Source: Methanohalophilus sp. RSK
Lineage (GTDB): Archaea; Halobacteriota; Methanosarcinia; Methanosarcinales; Methanosarcinaceae
DNA: 64,000 nucleotides
Reading direction: 5' to 3'
Assembly (NCBI RefSeq): GCF_003722075.1
Contig: NZ_RDSK01000014.1
Coordinates: 117,843 to 181,842 of the forward strand
Positions 1 through 8,903 of the stretch are shown here, piece by piece. A program made the position numbers and the translations under genes. The notes beneath the pieces are model-generated. The model did not search any database. It had not been told where the DNA came from and saw nothing but the letters and a program-made list of their open reading frames with translations. How positions within the stretch are numbered: position 1 is the stretch's first letter; each line of letters begins with the position of its first letter.

Positions 1-1
1 G

Positions 2-1036
2 ATTATTATCTGGCTGGCATTTCTGTTTGGTTTGCTTGCTACGGTCTATTCATACCTGGGTTTTCGCAGGAAAGATGAGAATTACCGGATACTTTCATTA
101 AGGCTTGAAATTGCCTGTGCTGTTTTGGTCACAGTTGCTTCTGTCATGCTGATGTATTATCTTTATGATGTAGCCGCGTTCTTTGAGTATGTTTATGCTC
201 ATTCCAGTCTTGATCTTTCCACTTACTATCGTCTTTCAGCTTTCTGGGCAGGTCAGGAAGGTTCTCTTTTGTTGTGGGCCTGGGCCATTTCGGTTATGCT
301 TCTGGTTCTCAGGTATTCTTTCCGTTTTACCGAAGGCAATGTATTCATGATCACAAGGATAGTGTCCCTGGGTATTCTTTCGGTATTCCTCATGCTGCTT
401 GTACTTGACAACCCGTTTGCGGTATATTATTCAAAAGCCGGCTCTGTTCTGGTAAGCAACTGGAATCCGTTTGTCCATCCCTATCACCTAACAGATGGGC
501 AGGGCATGAATCCGCTGCTTCGCAATCCCTGGATGGCTATCCATCCTCCCATCCTTTTTTTGGGCTATGCAGCTTTTACTATTCCTTTTGCATCTACTAT
601 TGCTGGTTTGCTCCTTAATGACAGCAGCTGGCGCAAAATAGCCAATAATTGGATGCGTGTTTCCTGGTTACTCCTGACTGCAGGGATAGGTCTGGGTGGT
701 TTCTGGGCCTATGAGGTACTTGGCTGGGGTGCATGGTACTGGAGCTGGGATCCGGTTGAGACCTCGTCGTTGATTCCCTGGATAACCGCGACAGCTTATC
801 TGCATACAATATACGGCAGACAGGGACAGTTCAGGTTCCTGGCGCCAGCAATGGCTATTTTATCATTTATACTTGTAATTTTTGCAACTTTTGTTACGAG
901 AAGTGGTATGTGGGCCTCAGTCCATTCCTGGCAAGATTTCAATGCAGAAAGCCTCTTAATAGGTATATTCCTGGCAGGAATTACGCTTGCGGGGACATCG
1001 CTGCTTGCAAAAAGGTATTTTGAAGAGCAGGACTGA
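2..1036 (+). CDS. ccmF: Cytochrome c maturation protein CcmF, N-terminal-half type (5' end outside window)
   Basis: Haem-handling membrane protein of the system I cytochrome c assembly pathway. The frame is open to the window edge, so the start lies upstream; a TTG at 32 is only an internal codon. Many hydrophobic helices are visible, with the tryptophan-rich haem-binding (WWD-type) loop WGAWYWSWDPVETSSLIPW near codon 240, preceded by the HPPILFLGY helix. The protein stops about 100 codons after the WWD loop, whereas full-length bacterial CcmF is about 650 residues, so this looks like the N-terminal half of a split CcmF. ccmABC lie 32 kb away. Convergent with the histidine kinase gene, 22 bp apart. 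Confidence 0.85.
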   Translation: MIIWLAFLFGLLATVYSYLGFRRKDENYRILSLRLEIACAVLVTVASVMLMYYLYDVAAFFEYVYAHSSLDLSTYYRLSAFWAGQEGSLLLWAWAISVMLLVLRYSFRFTEGNVFMITRIVSLGILSVFLMLLVLDNPFAVYYSKAGSVLVSNWNPFVHPYHLTDGQGMNPLLRNPWMAIHPPILFLGYAAFTIPFASTIAGLLLNDSSWRKIANNWMRVSWLLLTAGIGLGGFWAYEVLGWGAWYWSWDPVETSSLIPWITATAYLHTIYGRQGQFRFLAPAMAILSFILVIFATFVTRSGMWASVHSWQDFNAESLLIGIFLAGITLAGTSLLAKRYFEEQD

Positions 1037-1058
1037 AACTGTTCTTTGCTTTTTATTT

Positions 1059-2588
1059 TTAAGGGGCAACAGCCAGGTTTTCAGTAGTGTTATAGTTCGG
1101 TTGGGTGCGAATCGGGAGTTGAATTGTGAACTCACTACCTTTTCCTTCTACGCTTTCCACCAGGATTTGACCGTTGTGACCTTCAATGATTTTCTTGCAG
1201 ATGTAGAGGCCAATGCCAGTTCCTCCATATTTTCTTCTGGTAGAGCCATCTACCTGATAAAAGCTTTTAAAAATGTTTTCTAATTTGTCTTTGGCTATCC
1301 CAATTCCGGAATCTCTTATTTTTATCTCGACATATTTGCCTGTTCTGCTGGTGGAAACTTTTATTTTACCATTTACAGGAGTGAATTTGATTGCATTATC
1401 GAGTATATGGAATATAGCATTTTTCAGATATCTTTCATCAACATTTATATGTGGAATATTTTCCAGGCTTCTTTCAAGTGTCAGGTTATATTTTGTAAAA
1501 TTAATTGGCAGGTCATTCAGGACCTTGTCGAGAAGGGAATTTATATCTGTATCTTCAAAATTGTATGTCACATTCTGACTACTGTCCTCACTGGCATAGA
1601 GAAGAGCATTGACATGTTGCTGTAGCCTATCACAATTCCTGATTATTGTAACCAGGGCGTCATTTTGCTTGTTATTAATTACACCTAACTCGCCTTTAAC
1701 GAGCAAATCGCTGAAACCTTTGATGGATGCAAGAGGTATTTGCAACTCCCTGCTTATATTGGCAAGAAATTCATTTCTCATGCCGTCCAGTTCCTGAAGT
1801 TCTTTATTTGCCTCTACAAGGGCCATTTCTGCCTGTTTTTTTTCGGTAATATCTTCACCGGAACTGATGGTACCCATGATGCCTCCCTGATCGTCTTTGA
1901 GTACAACATCATGCCAGAAAACCAATCGTTCTTCACCTGTACGTGTAAGAATAGGTTTTTCCGAGAATTCGGGAGGTTCAATTTCCCCCTCCAGGACCAT
2001 TTTATAGCCGGTTTTTATCATATCCCTTATTCTTTCCGGCAAAAAGACATCGAACCATTTCTGTCCTATAATTTCTTCCTGGGAATACCCCAGAATTTCA
2101 GAAGCTTTCTTATTGGCAAGTACTACTTTCAGGTCCCTGTCAACGACGCCTATTATTGTTTGGGCAACGTCGATGTAAGTCTGTGCCTGGTCTCTTTCTT
2201 TTGCAAGTTTATCATAGAGGTTCTTTATTTGTAACAGGGGATTGATTCTTGTTAGAATTTCCAGGTCATCGGACTGGTCGGTTATGAAATCATCTGCCCC
2301 ATTTTTCAGAGCTGCCCTTATCTCTTCTTTGTCTGTTTTGGTGACCATAATTATGGGAAGATACTGATTACCTGTATTTTCCTTAAGCTCCCTGCAAATG
2401 CGGTAGTTAACCTCTTCAGGCATAGTATTGTCAATTATAACTATAGTCGGTGTACTTTTTTTGATAAAAGAAATAGTATCTTTTTTGGGTTCTGCTTGTA
2501 GCACCCTGTATGCTGACAGATACCCCAGCAATTTATCATTATTTTTGCTGCTTATAAGGGCAATTGAGGCTATTTTATCATTGAGCAT
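1059..2588 (-). CDS. Sensor histidine kinase-like protein (receiver-PAS-HisKA-HATPase) lacking the phospho-acceptor His
   Basis: 509 residues. The receiver-like domain (about 5-120) keeps the phosphorylatable-type Asp53 (IIDNTMP) but lacks the acidic pair after strand 1 and the usual Lys near ITDQ. A PAS domain follows (about 135-250), ending in the typical GEDITEKK, then HisKA (about 270-340) and an HATPase domain with N box (DNAIKFTP), DSGIGI and GGTGIGLYICK. The H-box reads NISRELQIPL: Arg280 (codon AGG at 1749-1751) replaces the His that is normally phosphorylated. The ATP-binding half looks intact, so it may bind ATP without autophosphorylating in the usual way. ATG preceded by GGTGA. 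No partner regulator is adjacent. Confidence 0.85.
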   Translation of the reverse strand: MLNDKIASIALISSKNNDKLLGYLSAYRVLQAEPKKDTISFIKKSTPTIVIIDNTMPEEVNYRICRELKENTGNQYLPIIMVTKTDKEEIRAALKNGADDFITDQSDDLEILTRINPLLQIKNLYDKLAKERDQAQTYIDVAQTIIGVVDRDLKVVLANKKASEILGYSQEEIIGQKWFDVFLPERIRDMIKTGYKMVLEGEIEPPEFSEKPILTRTGEERLVFWHDVVLKDDQGGIMGTISSGEDITEKKQAEMALVEANKELQELDGMRNEFLANISRELQIPLASIKGFSDLLVKGELGVINNKQNDALVTIIRNCDRLQQHVNALLYASEDSSQNVTYNFEDTDINSLLDKVLNDLPINFTKYNLTLERSLENIPHINVDERYLKNAIFHILDNAIKFTPVNGKIKVSTSRTGKYVEIKIRDSGIGIAKDKLENIFKSFYQVDGSTRRKYGGTGIGLYICKKIIEGHNGQILVESVEGKGSEFTIQLPIRTQPNYNTTENLAVAP

Positions 2589-2605
2589 GTCACCGCATCC
2601 AGATA

Positions 2606-2643
2606 CTATTAATATATTGTATACCCATACTTATATATTAATC
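2606..2643 (-). promoter_or_regulatory. Candidate TATA region for the histidine kinase gene
   Basis: Reading the minus strand, ATTAATATATAA overlaps the last codons and stop of proB, and a second AT-rich element, ACAATATATTAATAG, follows. The first lies about 45-55 bases before the kinase ATG, allowing a short leader that contains the GGTGA ribosome site. The kinase may therefore be transcribed separately from proAB. Confidence 0.45.
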
Positions 2644-3779
2644 CATTCTTTAAAAAACCCTATGTTATCCTTGTTTAAAACATTGTCATAATTTTTATAT
2701 CCCAGGATATTTGCTATCATATTGGTATGTTTTCCCTTTATTTTCTGCAATTCATCTGAGGTATAATCCGTAATTCCTTTCCCGAATACCTGCCCGTTGC
2801 ACTCGAGTTTTACTATATCTCCACGATCAAAATCACCCTCTAAACCAATTACACCCGAAGGCAGGAGACTCATGCGGTTTCTTACCGCATCTCTGGCTCC
2901 TTCATCTACCACGATTGTGCCTGAGGAATGGGCAAGTAAAATCCATCGAATGCGGTTCTTATGGACTTCTCCTTCAGCTAAAAACAGGGTGCCGATTTCT
3001 TCACCCTCCATTATTTTGAGGATTGCGTTTTGGATAGAGCTGTTTGCAATTACCATGTGGCAGCCTGCCATATTGCATATCTTGGCAGCATCGATCTTTG
3101 TTCTCATGCCACCGGTTCCTTTAGTACTTGAAGGGCTCCCGCCATAACTTTCTATAGTTGGTGTAATCTCAGGAACAGTTTTCAGTAATACAGCATCCTT
3201 GTGCCTTTTAGGATTTTTATCATATAAGCCATCAATATCCGATAGGAGTATCAGCAGATCGGCTTCCATTTTGCTGGCAACCATTGCGGAAAGCCTGTCA
3301 TTATCTCCAAGGGTAGCTTCTATCTCGTGCACGCAGGTACTGTCATTTTCATTGATAATCGGGATTACCCCATATTCCAGTAACGTGGATATGCTGTTTC
3401 TCAGGTTGAGATAGGTTAACCTGTTGGTAAAGGAGTCATAGGTCAAAAGAATCTGGGCAACATTAAGATCGTAAGTACTAAAAGCCTCCATCCATTTTTG
3501 CATCAAAATATTTTGACCAACAGCTGCTGCTGCCTGTCGGACCGGAATTTCCCGCGGCTTACAGCCAAGTTGCATCAGGTCAATTCCCACTCCTATGGAG
3601 CCAGAGCTGACAAGAATGACTTCTTTTTCCAGACTGTGGAGGTATGCGACCTGGGAGGCCACATGTTTCATGAATTCCTCATTCAATCCCCCACAATCAT
3701 TACTTATTGAAGTTGTTCCTATTTTGATAATAACTTTTTTTGCGTTGTCAAGGATGACTTTTCTCTTGCTCAAAATCAC
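2631..3779 (-). CDS. proB: Glutamate 5-kinase
   Basis: Phosphorylates glutamate to gamma-glutamyl phosphate, the first step of proline synthesis. 382 residues, the usual length for the kinase plus a C-terminal PUA domain. An amino-acid kinase fold is visible from KVIIKIGTTSIS, with VSSGSIGVG, INENDSTCV (glutamate site) and GTGGMRTKIDAA. The PUA domain covers roughly residues 280-370. The start is GTG, with GGGG four bases upstream; a TTG six bases further in is possible. It lies 17 bp after proA on the same strand, so the two are probably one transcript. Proline is also a compatible solute in some halophiles, which is inference here. Confidence 0.95.
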   Translation of the reverse strand: MILSKRKVILDNAKKVIIKIGTTSISNDCGGLNEEFMKHVASQVAYLHSLEKEVILVSSGSIGVGIDLMQLGCKPREIPVRQAAAAVGQNILMQKWMEAFSTYDLNVAQILLTYDSFTNRLTYLNLRNSISTLLEYGVIPIINENDSTCVHEIEATLGDNDRLSAMVASKMEADLLILLSDIDGLYDKNPKRHKDAVLLKTVPEITPTIESYGGSPSSTKGTGGMRTKIDAAKICNMAGCHMVIANSSIQNAILKIMEGEEIGTLFLAEGEVHKNRIRWILLAHSSGTIVVDEGARDAVRNRMSLLPSGVIGLEGDFDRGDIVKLECNGQVFGKGITDYTSDELQKIKGKHTNMIANILGYKNYDNVLNKDNIGFFKEWINI

Positions 3780-3796
3780 AATCCCCGGATATTATT

Positions 3797-5140
3797 TCAA
3801 ATGATGTCGCTTATCTGTTTATCCAGTTTCCTGTGGGTAAATTGTTTTGCATTATCTCCTGCATAATCGGATACCCTGTCACCGTTACCCAGAAGAATAT
3901 ACTTGTATATCAAAAGACCTTCCATTCCTACGGGTCCACGTGCGTGTATTTTGTTTGTGCTGATGCCAACCTCTGCGCCTTTACCATACCTGAAACCGTC
4001 GGCAAATCTTGTAGAGGCATTTACCATGACGCTTGAGGAATCCACAAGTTCGGTAAATGTGCGGCGCTTATCTTCGTTTTTGGTGACAATACAATCAGTA
4101 TGATGCGAACCGTACCTGTTAATATGATCGATTGCTTCATTTATTGAATCAACCGTTTTCACAGACAGTATCAAATCATTATATTCAGTGCTCCAGTCTT
4201 CATCGGATGCTTTTTTCACACCTAGGATACCGGTATTTTCTGCAATAGTGTATGATTTTTCATCCAGGCGGACCTCTACACCTGCTTCCAGGAATCTTCC
4301 TATCATTCCGGGCAGGAAATTGCTTGCAATATCACTGTTTACAAGCAATGTTTCCATTGCGTTGCACACTGCCGGATACTGTACTTTTGAATCATAGCAG
4401 ACATCAATCGCTTTTTCCATATCTGCTTCATTGTCCACGTAGACATGGCATATTCCGTCTGCATGACCCAGTACGGGTATCCTGGTATTATCCTGTATGA
4501 ACTTCACAAAAGCGTTCGACCCACGGGGTATAAGCAGGTCTATATAGGAATCAAGTGCCAGGATGTCCATTACCTCTTCCCGGGTTTCCATCAGTTGAAA
4601 GGCCTTTGCAGGAATATCCCCGATTTCTTCTAGGCATTCTTTAAGTATGTTGAAAATAGTACGATTTGAATTAAAGGCCTCACTTCCGCCCTTAAAGATC
4701 GTTGCATTACCGCTTTTCAGGCAGAGGGACATGATCTGCGGAACAACATCAGGACGTGACTCGAAAATAACCCCTATAAGGCCGATCGGACAACTTACCT
4801 GATACAATTCCAGTCCTTCATCAAGTTCCAGGCAGCTGAGAGTTTTGCCTGTTTGGTCTTCAAGTTCCATGACATCTCTTATACCTGCGATCATTCCATC
4901 GATTTTGCTATCATTTACTTTCAGCCTATCCACAAGAGCCTGTGAGATTTTCCCTTGCTCTTTTAACTGCTCAGCAGCTTCGAGGTCTTTGCGGTTTGCC
5001 TTAAGTATTGAGTCTCTATTTTGATCAAGGGCTTGTGCCATTGCTTCAAGCCCTTTATTTTTTAGGGTTGTATTTATGCTGGCAAGTTTGATGGAGGCAT
5101 CTTTTGCTGGTATGACTTTTTTCTCTGTATTATCGGTCAT
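3797..5140 (-). CDS. proA: Gamma-glutamyl phosphate reductase
   Basis: NADPH-dependent reduction of gamma-glutamyl phosphate to glutamate semialdehyde, the second proline step. 447 residues with aldehyde-dehydrogenase-superfamily features: the catalytic Cys in QYPAVCNAMETLLV, the GVIFESRPDV block, KGGSEAFNSN, and the FADGFRYGKGAEVGIST block near the C terminus. ATG preceded by AGGTG. First gene of a proA-proB unit; no proC lies next to it. The short upstream region before the mcrA terminator holds the likely promoter. Confidence 0.95.
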   Translation of the reverse strand: MTDNTEKKVIPAKDASIKLASINTTLKNKGLEAMAQALDQNRDSILKANRKDLEAAEQLKEQGKISQALVDRLKVNDSKIDGMIAGIRDVMELEDQTGKTLSCLELDEGLELYQVSCPIGLIGVIFESRPDVVPQIMSLCLKSGNATIFKGGSEAFNSNRTIFNILKECLEEIGDIPAKAFQLMETREEVMDILALDSYIDLLIPRGSNAFVKFIQDNTRIPVLGHADGICHVYVDNEADMEKAIDVCYDSKVQYPAVCNAMETLLVNSDIASNFLPGMIGRFLEAGVEVRLDEKSYTIAENTGILGVKKASDEDWSTEYNDLILSVKTVDSINEAIDHINRYGSHHTDCIVTKNEDKRRTFTELVDSSSVMVNASTRFADGFRYGKGAEVGISTNKIHARGPVGMEGLLIYKYILLGNGDRVSDYAGDNAKQFTHRKLDKQISDII

Positions 5141-5222
5141 GGGAACACCTGATTATATGGTTGTAACTATGGCAAGAGCAAATAAGATCATCATATAAAA
5201 AAAGCTTTTAGCTATTTAATTG

Positions 5223-5265
5223 GGGTTTTAAAAATAGTAGGTGAAGTAGGCATGGCGCCTACTTC
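5223..5265 (-). terminator. Hairpin terminator of the mcr operon
   Basis: A perfect 9-bp stem (GAAGTAGGC at 5243-5251 with GCCTACTTC at 5257-5265, loop of 5) begins 9 bases after the mcrA stop. On the minus strand it is followed by a T-rich stretch at about 5237-5229. This is well placed to end mcrBDCGA transcription. Confidence 0.7.
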
Positions 5266-5274
5266 GTATTGTGC

Positions 5275-6996
5275 TTATTTGGCCGGGATGATGAGGGATC
5301 TCTCACCAGCAGGCTCAAACTCACGAAGCGCACCGCGTCCGAACTCCTTCCTTGGCTGGGAGAAGTCGAATGGGAGCATTTCGTCGGCGAAACATACCTT
5401 GATCAGTGGATTGAGTGCATATGCATCTCCACGACCGGCGTGTGCTCCGGCTGCGATTGCAGCGTAGCCACCCTGGTGACCAACGTTCATTGCGTAGTTC
5501 GGATAGTTTGGACCACGGAGTTCATGGGGCAGACCTTCGTCGGACTGGTAGGAGAAGGTGTTGGTTGCACCACACTGGTCCTGCAGATCGTATCCGAAGA
5601 ATCCGAGACGTCCGTGACCTTCCTTGTGCAGGTACATACAGAGATACCATGCGGAGAGACCGGCGTTTGCGTTACCGGTTGCAAGGGATCCTGCGCTACC
5701 GGCAGCTGCGGACAGGACGGTTGCTCTCTGGGATCCACCGAAGTGGTCTTCAAGGGCAACGGGGTATTTCTCGTAGTTCTCGAGACCGTAGAGTGTGGAC
5801 TCTGTTGCGATATCCTTGATAACATCCATACTTGGGGCGACCTTGTTGTCGATACCCTTGTCAGCTGCACCGTCATACTTGTCGTTGATGTATTCAACGT
5901 CATAGTACAGGTTGTCATCCAGAATGTTGTTGGTGTATGCAGCAGTGGAGTACTGGGTGAAACCGACACCACCGGACATGTAGGATCCGAGCCAGATCTG
6001 GTCATAAAGCATACATCCTGCACCGACTACCTCCAGGGTTACGTTTGCAGGATCATCTGGATTTACACGGCTGGTCTGGACGATATCTGAGAGGTTACCA
6101 AAGGTGACACCACCAGGTTCGTTTGGTGCACGTGCACGTCTTGCCGGGAGCATGTCTCCCATGTTGACAACACCTGCGTGCTTTGCTGCATAGGAAAGGT
6201 CTGCTACAGCTGCTTCACCGGCACACATTCCGTATGCTGCGATGTAAGACATACCGATCTGCATTGCAGTCCATCTTGTGGTCTGACCACCGTCTGTTGT
6301 CCTGGATACGATGGTTGGGATGTGAGCTGCCTGCCAGGTAGTGTTACCGATAGAGGATTTGAGCTGTTCTGCCTGTTCTGCAGGGAACTGTTTGTCAATA
6401 TCGATGAGGAATTGGTCATCGATCTCGTCTGCAAGTTCATCGTCACCTGTGAATATTTTCACGTAACAGTCATCGACGAGTGCAGGGTGGGTCTCTACCA
6501 TGTGTTCCTGGACAATTGCACCGCCAGGGAGTGCGTGGTTGAGCACTTCGAGGTAGTGGTTGATAGTTTCAGGGGTAACCTCAATACCCAGTCTTTTTTC
6601 GAGGGTTTCGTGGGCCATATCCATACCGACAATACAGGTTCTGCGTATGTCGTCCCACATCTGCTGCATTGCAGCATTGTTGACATAGTGAAGGTCATCA
6701 TTTTCGACCATCATGTCATCATTACCGGAGATGAAGGATGGTGTAAGAGCTCTCTGACCGAGTGGAATACCACCGCAGTGCATCATTGGGTTGTAGCCTG
6801 CAAGACCTCTCTTTTCTGCAATTTCCTTACCGACTTTCTTCATTTCCAGTTTCCTGGGGTTCTGGTCGACACCGAGGCGGTAATATGGAATTCTCATATC
6901 TGTAATGTCGCCGCCTTCCATCTTGTTGGTGCCGTGCTCCTTTGTGAATTTAGTTTCTAAATCTTTCTGGAACATTCTCTTTCTGTCGTTTGCCAT
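5275..6996 (-). CDS. mcrA: Methyl-coenzyme M reductase subunit alpha
   Basis: Catalytic subunit of MCR, which makes methane from methyl-CoM and CoB-SH with factor F430. 573 residues from ATG 6996. A GTG at 7005 would add three residues, but GGAGTGA sits 8 bases before the ATG, and MANDRK matches the family start. Sites of known post-translational modification are present: His273 in AAKHA, Arg287 in LPARRAR, and [11 protein letters not shown] with the thioglycine (Gly468), Asp473 and Cys475 positions. The residue after RRAR is Ala290, where I recall Gly in Methanosarcina. Last gene of mcrBDCGA. Confidence 0.98.
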   Translation of the reverse strand: MANDRKRMFQKDLETKFTKEHGTNKMEGGDITDMRIPYYRLGVDQNPRKLEMKKVGKEIAEKRGLAGYNPMMHCGGIPLGQRALTPSFISGNDDMMVENDDLHYVNNAAMQQMWDDIRRTCIVGMDMAHETLEKRLGIEVTPETINHYLEVLNHALPGGAIVQEHMVETHPALVDDCYVKIFTGDDELADEIDDQFLIDIDKQFPAEQAEQLKSSIGNTTWQAAHIPTIVSRTTDGGQTTRWTAMQIGMSYIAAYGMCAGEAAVADLSYAAKHAGVVNMGDMLPARRARAPNEPGGVTFGNLSDIVQTSRVNPDDPANVTLEVVGAGCMLYDQIWLGSYMSGGVGFTQYSTAAYTNNILDDNLYYDVEYINDKYDGAADKGIDNKVAPSMDVIKDIATESTLYGLENYEKYPVALEDHFGGSQRATVLSAAAGSAGSLATGNANAGLSAWYLCMYLHKEGHGRLGFFGYDLQDQCGATNTFSYQSDEGLPHELRGPNYPNYAMNVGHQGGYAAIAAGAHAGRGDAYALNPLIKVCFADEMLPFDFSQPRKEFGRGALREFEPAGERSLIIPAK

Positions 6997-7001
6997 TTTA
7001 C

Positions 7002-7757
7002 TCACTCCTGTACAGCTGGCTTGTATCCATACATGGTTCTCTGTTCAAAGACCCTGTGTACCCATTCGAGGACTTCCTTGTCCTCCCTGTATGGGACGTT
7101 ATCTACACGATAGATTGTGGTCCTTTTTGCAGCTTCTTCGTCGGACATTGGTTTTCCGAGGTCGACCTTATTGTCGATTGGTCTTCCTACCTGGTCCTTG
7201 TCCATGATGATTGTACCGTTCTCGAGCCTACGTCTGTCGAGCATGTCAAACATTACACCATCTTCCTGAAGACGGAGGGAGTGACCGTGCACTGTTGCAC
7301 CTCTTAGTCCAGACAGAGCCGGGCAGGTCATTTCGGTTTCAAGCTGGAATTTTGCAATTTCTTCCATGTCCCTTTCACGGGCTTCAACGACCTGGCGGCC
7401 GGAAAGTGTGCCCGGGTCTACGCCTCTGAAATTAATTGCAGTGTTGTAGGACCTGAAATATGGGGTGGAAGGTGCATTGTACATTGAATCTACAAACTGT
7501 ACGTATCTGACCCTGTCACCTGCTTTTGCACCATCTGTAGGTTCGACCAGTTCACGGATGGAACATTCTGGTTCGCCCATTTCTGCCAGTGGTGGGTGGG
7601 TGCTTGGGTAATCTGTACCGGGAACACGGTGTCCGAGAATAATGGTTAAGTCGTCATCAGAGATTTCCCTGAGTTTTTCGACTTTACCGGACATGTGTTT
7701 CCTTCTATTTTCCGCAACACTTGTTGCTCCGGGATAAAACTGTGCTTCATATGCCAT
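7002..7757 (-). CDS. mcrG: Methyl-coenzyme M reductase subunit gamma
   Basis: Third subunit of the MCR alpha2-beta2-gamma2 hexamer. 251 residues starting [20 protein letters not shown] lies 7 bases upstream of this ATG, and an in-frame extension to 7781 is not needed. Family blocks seen include [59 protein letters not shown] [17 protein letters not shown], and [11 protein letters not shown]. The stop lies 5 bases before the mcrA ATG, so translation is closely coupled. Confidence 0.97.
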   Translation of the reverse strand: MAYEAQFYPGATSVAENRRKHMSGKVEKLREISDDDLTIILGHRVPGTDYPSTHPPLAEMGEPECSIRELVEPTDGAKAGDRVRYVQFVDSMYNAPSTPYFRSYNTAINFRGVDPGTLSGRQVVEARERDMEEIAKFQLETEMTCPALSGLRGATVHGHSLRLQEDGVMFDMLDRRRLENGTIIMDKDQVGRPIDNKVDLGKPMSDEEAAKRTTIYRVDNVPYREDKEVLEWVHRVFEQRTMYGYKPAVQE

Positions 7758-7761
7758 ATGA

Positions 7762-8373
7762 TTACACTCCTTTGTTATCAATTGATTTCATTGTGGATTT
7801 CACTGCTTTAACGAGTTCGTTTAACTTGTCTCTTGGACAAGTTTCTCCTCGTGTCACTCCAGTCACAATCTCCATCACTTTTCCCTTTGTCTGGATGTTT
7901 TTATCTTGAGGTTTTACCAATCTAGTATGGATACCGGCCTTTGCAAAATCTTCAAAGTCCACGATTGTCTGACAGACAACCACTGCCGGTACTTCTGCAT
8001 GGACCAATATTTCCCTTACTTTCCTGACAACGTGATCACGAATGTTCCCTGTATGAATGACGGCCATCTTGTGCCTGTTTATCTGTTTGATCTCCTCCGG
8101 GTTGATACCAAAGGAACCGGATCTCATTTGTTCATCTGGAACGCCTGATCCCGAATTGAGCACAAGCACACTTACCTGTATGTCTTCTTTGCGCATTCCG
8201 TAAGTCAGTTCACAAATAGGCTTGGTGATGTGGCGGCTCCCGGGACTCATAGCGACTGCAACGACATCGGTCCTGCCGGCTTCGGAGAGTGTGCCTCTCT
8301 GGGCAAGTCCGCCTCCTTTGCCAAGGCCCATTCCGTGTCTGCAATCTACAACCTGGGTTTCCCGGTCAAACAT
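7762..8373 (-). CDS. mcrC: Methyl-coenzyme M reductase operon protein C
   Basis: 203 residues. McrC is part of the ATP-dependent complex that reductively activates MCR; it is not a structural subunit. Family hallmarks: DCRHGMGLGKGGGLAQRGTL near the N terminus, VAMSPGSRHITKPICE, and VTRGETCPRDKLNELVKAVKSTM at the end. Four bases separate its stop from mcrG. The gene order B-D-C-G-A is the one typical of Methanosarcinales. Confidence 0.95.
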   Translation of the reverse strand: MFDRETQVVDCRHGMGLGKGGGLAQRGTLSEAGRTDVVAVAMSPGSRHITKPICELTYGMRKEDIQVSVLVLNSGSGVPDEQMRSGSFGINPEEIKQINRHKMAVIHTGNIRDHVVRKVREILVHAEVPAVVVCQTIVDFEDFAKAGIHTRLVKPQDKNIQTKGKVMEIVTGVTRGETCPRDKLNELVKAVKSTMKSIDNKGV

Positions 8374-8379
8374 CTGGAA

Positions 8380-8889
8380 TCATTCCTTTTCATTTGTTCT
8401 CAGGAGGTTCACCTGTGATTCGATCTTGCTTTTCGGGTCATAAAGACCGTATAAGGCAGGATCGGCAGTAGGACCTCTTTTTGCATAATCTGAAACCGTT
8501 TGCCTTGTCTGGATGAAACGCCCTTCCCTAATGTCAAAACCGCAGGGAAGTGTGTCTTCACAAATTGCATTTATTTCTTCCATGACTTCTTTTCCGGCAA
8601 GTTCCAGTGTAATTCTCCCCACAAGTACTTCCAGGCCCATCTCGGTTTTACCAAAATGTACATTTGTCCTTACTGGATGATGTACGGGTGTTCCGACAGC
8701 AGGTCCGAATGGTACTTTTGTAGGTAAGCGCGGCCCCTGTATGAATGCCCTTTGTATACCTTCCAGACTGCAAAGTTTATTGAGCAGCCCCTCTACGGTA
8801 TCGGGTTTAATCATACGTTTTGGGAATATCTCGATCTGTATGGATTTTTTTGTGTCTGAAGCAGAAGTTTCCATTATTGGTACCTTCAA
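8380..8889 (-). CDS. mcrD: Methyl-coenzyme M reductase operon protein D
   Basis: 169 residues. McrD is a small accessory protein of the mcr operon thought to assist assembly or F430 insertion of MCR; its mechanism is not settled. Recognised from IEIFPKRMIKPDTVEGLLNK, IQGPRLP, GPAVGTPVHHP and the FIQTRQTVSDYAKRGP block. It sits 6 bp before mcrC and 14 bp after mcrB, inside the operon. Confidence 0.93.
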   Translation of the reverse strand: MKVPIMETSASDTKKSIQIEIFPKRMIKPDTVEGLLNKLCSLEGIQRAFIQGPRLPTKVPFGPAVGTPVHHPVRTNVHFGKTEMGLEVLVGRITLELAGKEVMEEINAICEDTLPCGFDIREGRFIQTRQTVSDYAKRGPTADPALYGLYDPKSKIESQVNLLRTNEKE

Positions 8890-8903
8890 TCTTTGTGACT
8901 CAT

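Noticed and set aside
5269..6960. Long plus-strand open frames (up to 273 codons) opposite mcrA
   Set aside because: They lie antisense to a highly conserved gene, show odd Cys/Val/Thr-rich composition and have no ribosome site; they arise from mcrA codon bias.
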